Origin: CAZAQB01 sp964487155
GTDB taxonomy: Bacteria > Pseudomonadota > Gammaproteobacteria > Nitrococcales > Nitrococcaceae
Direction: 5' to 3'
NCBI GenBank assembly: GCA_964487155.1
Contig: CAZAQB010000152.1
Location: forward strand, 1 to 7,804
Length of the DNA stretch: 7,804 bases
Below are positions 6,153 through 7,804 of this stretch, in pieces. The notes beneath the pieces are model-generated. The model was not told where the DNA came from. It saw nothing but the letters and a program-made list of their open reading frames with translations, and did no database searches. Positions within the stretch are counted from its first letter, which is position 1, and each line of letters opens with the position of its first letter. The position numbers were made by a program, and so were the translations under genes.

Positions 6153-7238
6153 ATGAGACAGCTCACCGAAGACACGGTTTCCACCCGCTACTGGCATGCC
6201 CTTGAGGATGGCCGCCTGCAGTGCGACCTCTGCCCGCGGGAGTGCCGCCTGCACCCGGACCAGCGGGGCCTGTGCTTCGTGCGCGCCCGCCAGGGCGACG
6301 AGGTGGTGCTCACCACCTACGGGCGCTCCAGCGGGTTCTGCATCGATCCCATCGAGAAGAAGCCCCTGAACCACTTCCTGCCGGGGACGCCGGTGCTGTC
6401 GTTCGGCACCGCCGGCTGCAACCTGGCCTGCAAGTTCTGCCAGAACTGGGACATCAGCAAGTCCCGCGAGATCGATACCCTGTCGGGCCGCGCGACCCCG
6501 GAGCAACTGGCCCGGGCCGCCGTGCAGCACGGCTGCCGCAGCGTGGCCTACACCTACAACGACCCGGTGATCTTCCTGGAGTACGCGGTGGACGTGGCGG
6601 CCGCCTGCCGGGAGCAGGGAGTGAACAGCGTCGCGGTGAGCGCCGGCTATATCAGCCCGGAGCCACGGCGCGAGTTCTTCGCCGCCATGGATGCCGCCAA
6701 CATCGACCTCAAGGCCTTCAGCGAGCGCTTCTACCGCAAGCTCACCGGTTCATCCCTGGCGCCGGTGCTGGACACCCTGCTCTACCTGCGCCACGAGACC
6801 TCGGTATGGCTGGAGATCACCACCCTGCTGATCCCCGGCTGGAACGACTCCGATGCGGAGCTCCACGAGGCCTGCGCCTGGCTCCACCGGGAGCTGGGCC
6901 CGGACGTGCCGCTGCATTTCAGCGCCTTCCATCCCGACTTCAAGATGCGCGACCTGCCGCGCACCCCGGCCGCCACGCTGAGCCGGGCCCGGCACATCGC
7001 CAAGGAGGAGGGGCTGCGCGATGTCTACACCGGCAACGTCCACGACCCCGCCGGCGGCAGTACCTACTGCGCCGGCTGCGGCGAACTGCTGATCGGCAGG
7101 GACTGGTATGAGCTCTCCACCTGGAACCTCGACCCCCAGGGCCGCTGCGCGGCCTGCGCCACGCCCCTGCCGGGGGTGTTCGAGGCCCGGCCGGGCGCCT
7201 GGGGCCGGCGCCGCCAGCCGGTGGCCGTCGCCCGCTGA
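6153..7238 (+). CDS. amrS: Radical SAM enzyme of the AmmeMemoRadiSam system
   Basis: 361-residue cytosolic iron-sulfur enzyme related to pyruvate formate-lyase activating enzyme (COG1180 group). Its radical SAM cluster motif CNLACKFC has Cys89, Cys93 and Cys96, which would bind a [4Fe-4S] cluster that cleaves S-adenosylmethionine. Before it is a Cys-rich N-terminal module (Cys24, Cys27, Cys31, Cys41). The core continues with AYTYNDPVIFLEYA (131-144) and NIDLKAFSERFYRKLTG (185-201). The C terminus has a rubredoxin/zinc-ribbon-like knuckle, CAGC (306-309) and CAAC (332-335), then a basic tail. An in-frame TAA 28 bases upstream makes ATG 6153 the first usable start, although no Shine-Dalgarno site precedes it. 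Divergence from MEMO1-AMMECR1 places all three trio members in one locus. Subfamily assignment is strong; the substrate is unknown. The symbol follows common database usage. Confidence 0.93.
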   Translation: MRQLTEDTVSTRYWHALEDGRLQCDLCPRECRLHPDQRGLCFVRARQGDEVVLTTYGRSSGFCIDPIEKKPLNHFLPGTPVLSFGTAGCNLACKFCQNWDISKSREIDTLSGRATPEQLARAAVQHGCRSVAYTYNDPVIFLEYAVDVAAACREQGVNSVAVSAGYISPEPRREFFAAMDAANIDLKAFSERFYRKLTGSSLAPVLDTLLYLRHETSVWLEITTLLIPGWNDSDAELHEACAWLHRELGPDVPLHFSAFHPDFKMRDLPRTPAATLSRARHIAKEEGLRDVYTGNVHDPAGGSTYCAGCGELLIGRDWYELSTWNLDPQGRCAACATPLPGVFEARPGAWGRRRQPVAVAR

Positions 7239-7267
7239 GCCGGCGGGATTCCCCCGGGGGGCGTAGG

Positions 7268-7296
7268 TTGATGGAAGGTCGCGGCCTGACTAGGAT
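7268..7296 (+). promoter_or_regulatory. Sigma-70-type promoter of fdxA
   Basis: TTGATG (7268-7273) and TAGGAT (7291-7296) each match 4 of 6 consensus bases with the ideal 17-base spacer. Transcription would start near 7303, giving a leader of about 30 bases before ATG 7334. Confidence 0.55.
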
Positions 7297-7314
7297 TGCG
7301 CGCTATTGCTGACC

Positions 7315-7323
7315 GGAGCGGAG
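7315..7323 (+). promoter_or_regulatory. Ribosome binding site of fdxA
   Basis: A doubled GGAGCGGAG gives GGAG copies at 7315-7318 and 7320-7323. The second lies 10 bases before ATG 7334 and is the likelier site. Confidence 0.55.
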
Positions 7324-7333
7324 CGACACATCG

Positions 7334-7657
7334 ATGACCTACGTCGTCACGGACAACTGCATCAATTGCAAGTACACCGACTGCGTGGAGGTGTGCCCGG
7401 TGGACTGCTTCCACGAGGGCCCCAACTTCCTGGTCATCGATCCCGACGAGTGCATCGACTGCACCCTGTGCGAGCCGGAGTGCCCGGCAGAGGCCATCTT
7501 CGCGGAGGACGACCTGCCCGCCGAGCACCAGCACTTCCTGGAGCTGAACGCCGAGCTCTCCAGAGACTGGCCGGTGATCACCGAGATGAAGGAGCCGCCG
7601 CCGGACGCCGCCGACTGGGACGGCAAGCCCAACAAGCTGCCCCACCTGAAGCGCTGA
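7334..7657 (+). CDS. fdxA: Seven-iron ferredoxin (3Fe-4S plus 4Fe-4S), FdxA type
   Basis: 107-residue soluble electron carrier closely resembling Azotobacter vinelandii ferredoxin I (106 residues without Met). By that comparison Cys9, Cys17 and Cys50 would hold the [3Fe-4S] cluster, and Cys21, Cys40, Cys43 and Cys46 the [4Fe-4S] cluster. Cys12 and Cys25 match the extra cysteines of that family. The motif CINCKYTDCVEVCPVDCF (9-26) and CIDCTLCEPEC (40-50) are nearly invariant in the group. The C-terminal half (60-107) is the long acidic-then-basic extension, including DWDGKPNKLPHLKR, that marks this type. It has its own promoter and is probably monocistronic. It could pass electrons to the adjacent radical SAM enzyme, but the same gene occurs in many genomes without that neighbour. 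Confidence 0.96.
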   Translation: MTYVVTDNCINCKYTDCVEVCPVDCFHEGPNFLVIDPDECIDCTLCEPECPAEAIFAEDDLPAEHQHFLELNAELSRDWPVITEMKEPPPDAADWDGKPNKLPHLKR

Positions 7658-7690
7658 CCCCGCCGCCCGGCCTGAGTGTTGCGGCAAACC

Positions 7691-7719
7691 CGTAGGGCGG
7701 CTGCTCCTGGCAGCCGACA
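7691..7719 (+). repeat. REP-like element 1 (GTAG head plus hairpin)
   Basis: A GTAG tetranucleotide (7692-7695) precedes a stem CGGCTGC (7698-7704) / GCAGCCG (7710-7716) with a TCCTG loop. It matches the inverted element at 7780-7752 at 25 of 29 positions. It starts 34 bases after the fdxA stop and may also act as a transcript-end hairpin. Confidence 0.7.
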
Positions 7720-7751
7720 TCTTCACCCGCCCCGGCTGCGACCCGCCCACC

Positions 7752-7780
7752 TGTCGGTTGCCGGGAGCAACCGACCTACG
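7752..7780 (-). repeat. REP-like element 2, inverted copy of element 1
   Basis: Read on the minus strand it opens with the same CGTAGG. It forms a perfect 9-base stem (GTCGGTTGC 7753-7761 with GCAACCGAC 7767-7775) around a 5-base loop. Of four differences from element 1, two compensate within the stem, a C-G pair becoming T-A. The two copies are 32 bases apart, tail to tail. Confidence 0.72.
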
Positions 7781-7804
7781 CGCTGCTGATCAACCAGTTA
7801 ACCG

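Noticed and set aside
7239..7262. Terminator after the radical SAM gene
   Set aside because: CCCCCGGGGGG has no room for a loop and no T run; I cannot support a usable hairpin.
1..7804. CRISPR array, tRNA, rRNA or insertion sequence
   Set aside because: No regularly spaced repeats, no cloverleaf with conserved T-arm, no transposase motifs or terminal inverted repeats with target duplication were found by eye.

Overview
This 7.8 kb window of GC-rich bacterial chromosome most resembles a gammaproteobacterium. The basis is a UspE-type tandem universal stress protein, an Azotobacter-type seven-iron ferredoxin, strong G/C preference at third codon positions, and a pair of GTAG-headed REP-like hairpins. 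A Chromatiales/Ectothiorhodospiraceae-like or Pseudomonas-like host is a guess; no marker gene settles it.

Layout. (1) 1-996, minus strand: the N-terminal 332 residues of a type I restriction-modification methyltransferase subunit (HsdM), cut off by the window's left edge; the rest of the hsd operon should lie to the left. (2) 997-1227: divergent spacer with two dyads. (3) 1228-3853, plus strand: a two-gene operon overlapping by 14 bases, a CPA2/Kef-type cation:proton antiporter with a C-terminal NAD-binding RCK/TrkA-N domain followed by a UspE-like protein. (4) 3995-4435, plus: an unrecognised 146-residue protein whose 3' end carries an 11-base direct repeat around a perfect hairpin. (5) 4436-4701: noncoding stretch between convergent genes with a strong hairpin, probably a terminator. 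(6) 4702-6061, minus: AMMECR1-domain and MEMO1-domain genes overlapping by 8 bases, divergent from (7) 6153-7238, plus: the partner radical SAM enzyme. (8) 7334-7657, plus: fdxA-like 7Fe-8S ferredoxin with a credible sigma-70 promoter, followed by an inverted pair of REP-like elements (REPIN/BIME-like).

How the genes work together. The AMMECR1, MEMO1 and radical SAM genes form the 'AmmeMemoRadiSam' trio, conserved across bacteria and archaea and, as far as I know, without a firmly established reaction. It is the best candidate here for an incompletely described system. All three members look intact, with the metal- and cluster-binding residues in place. The ferredoxin next door could supply electrons to the radical SAM enzyme, but it has its own promoter, so that link is inference. 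The antiporter-USP pair looks like a stress- or redox-gated ion exchange module. I see no CRISPR array, tRNA, rRNA, transposase or phage gene.
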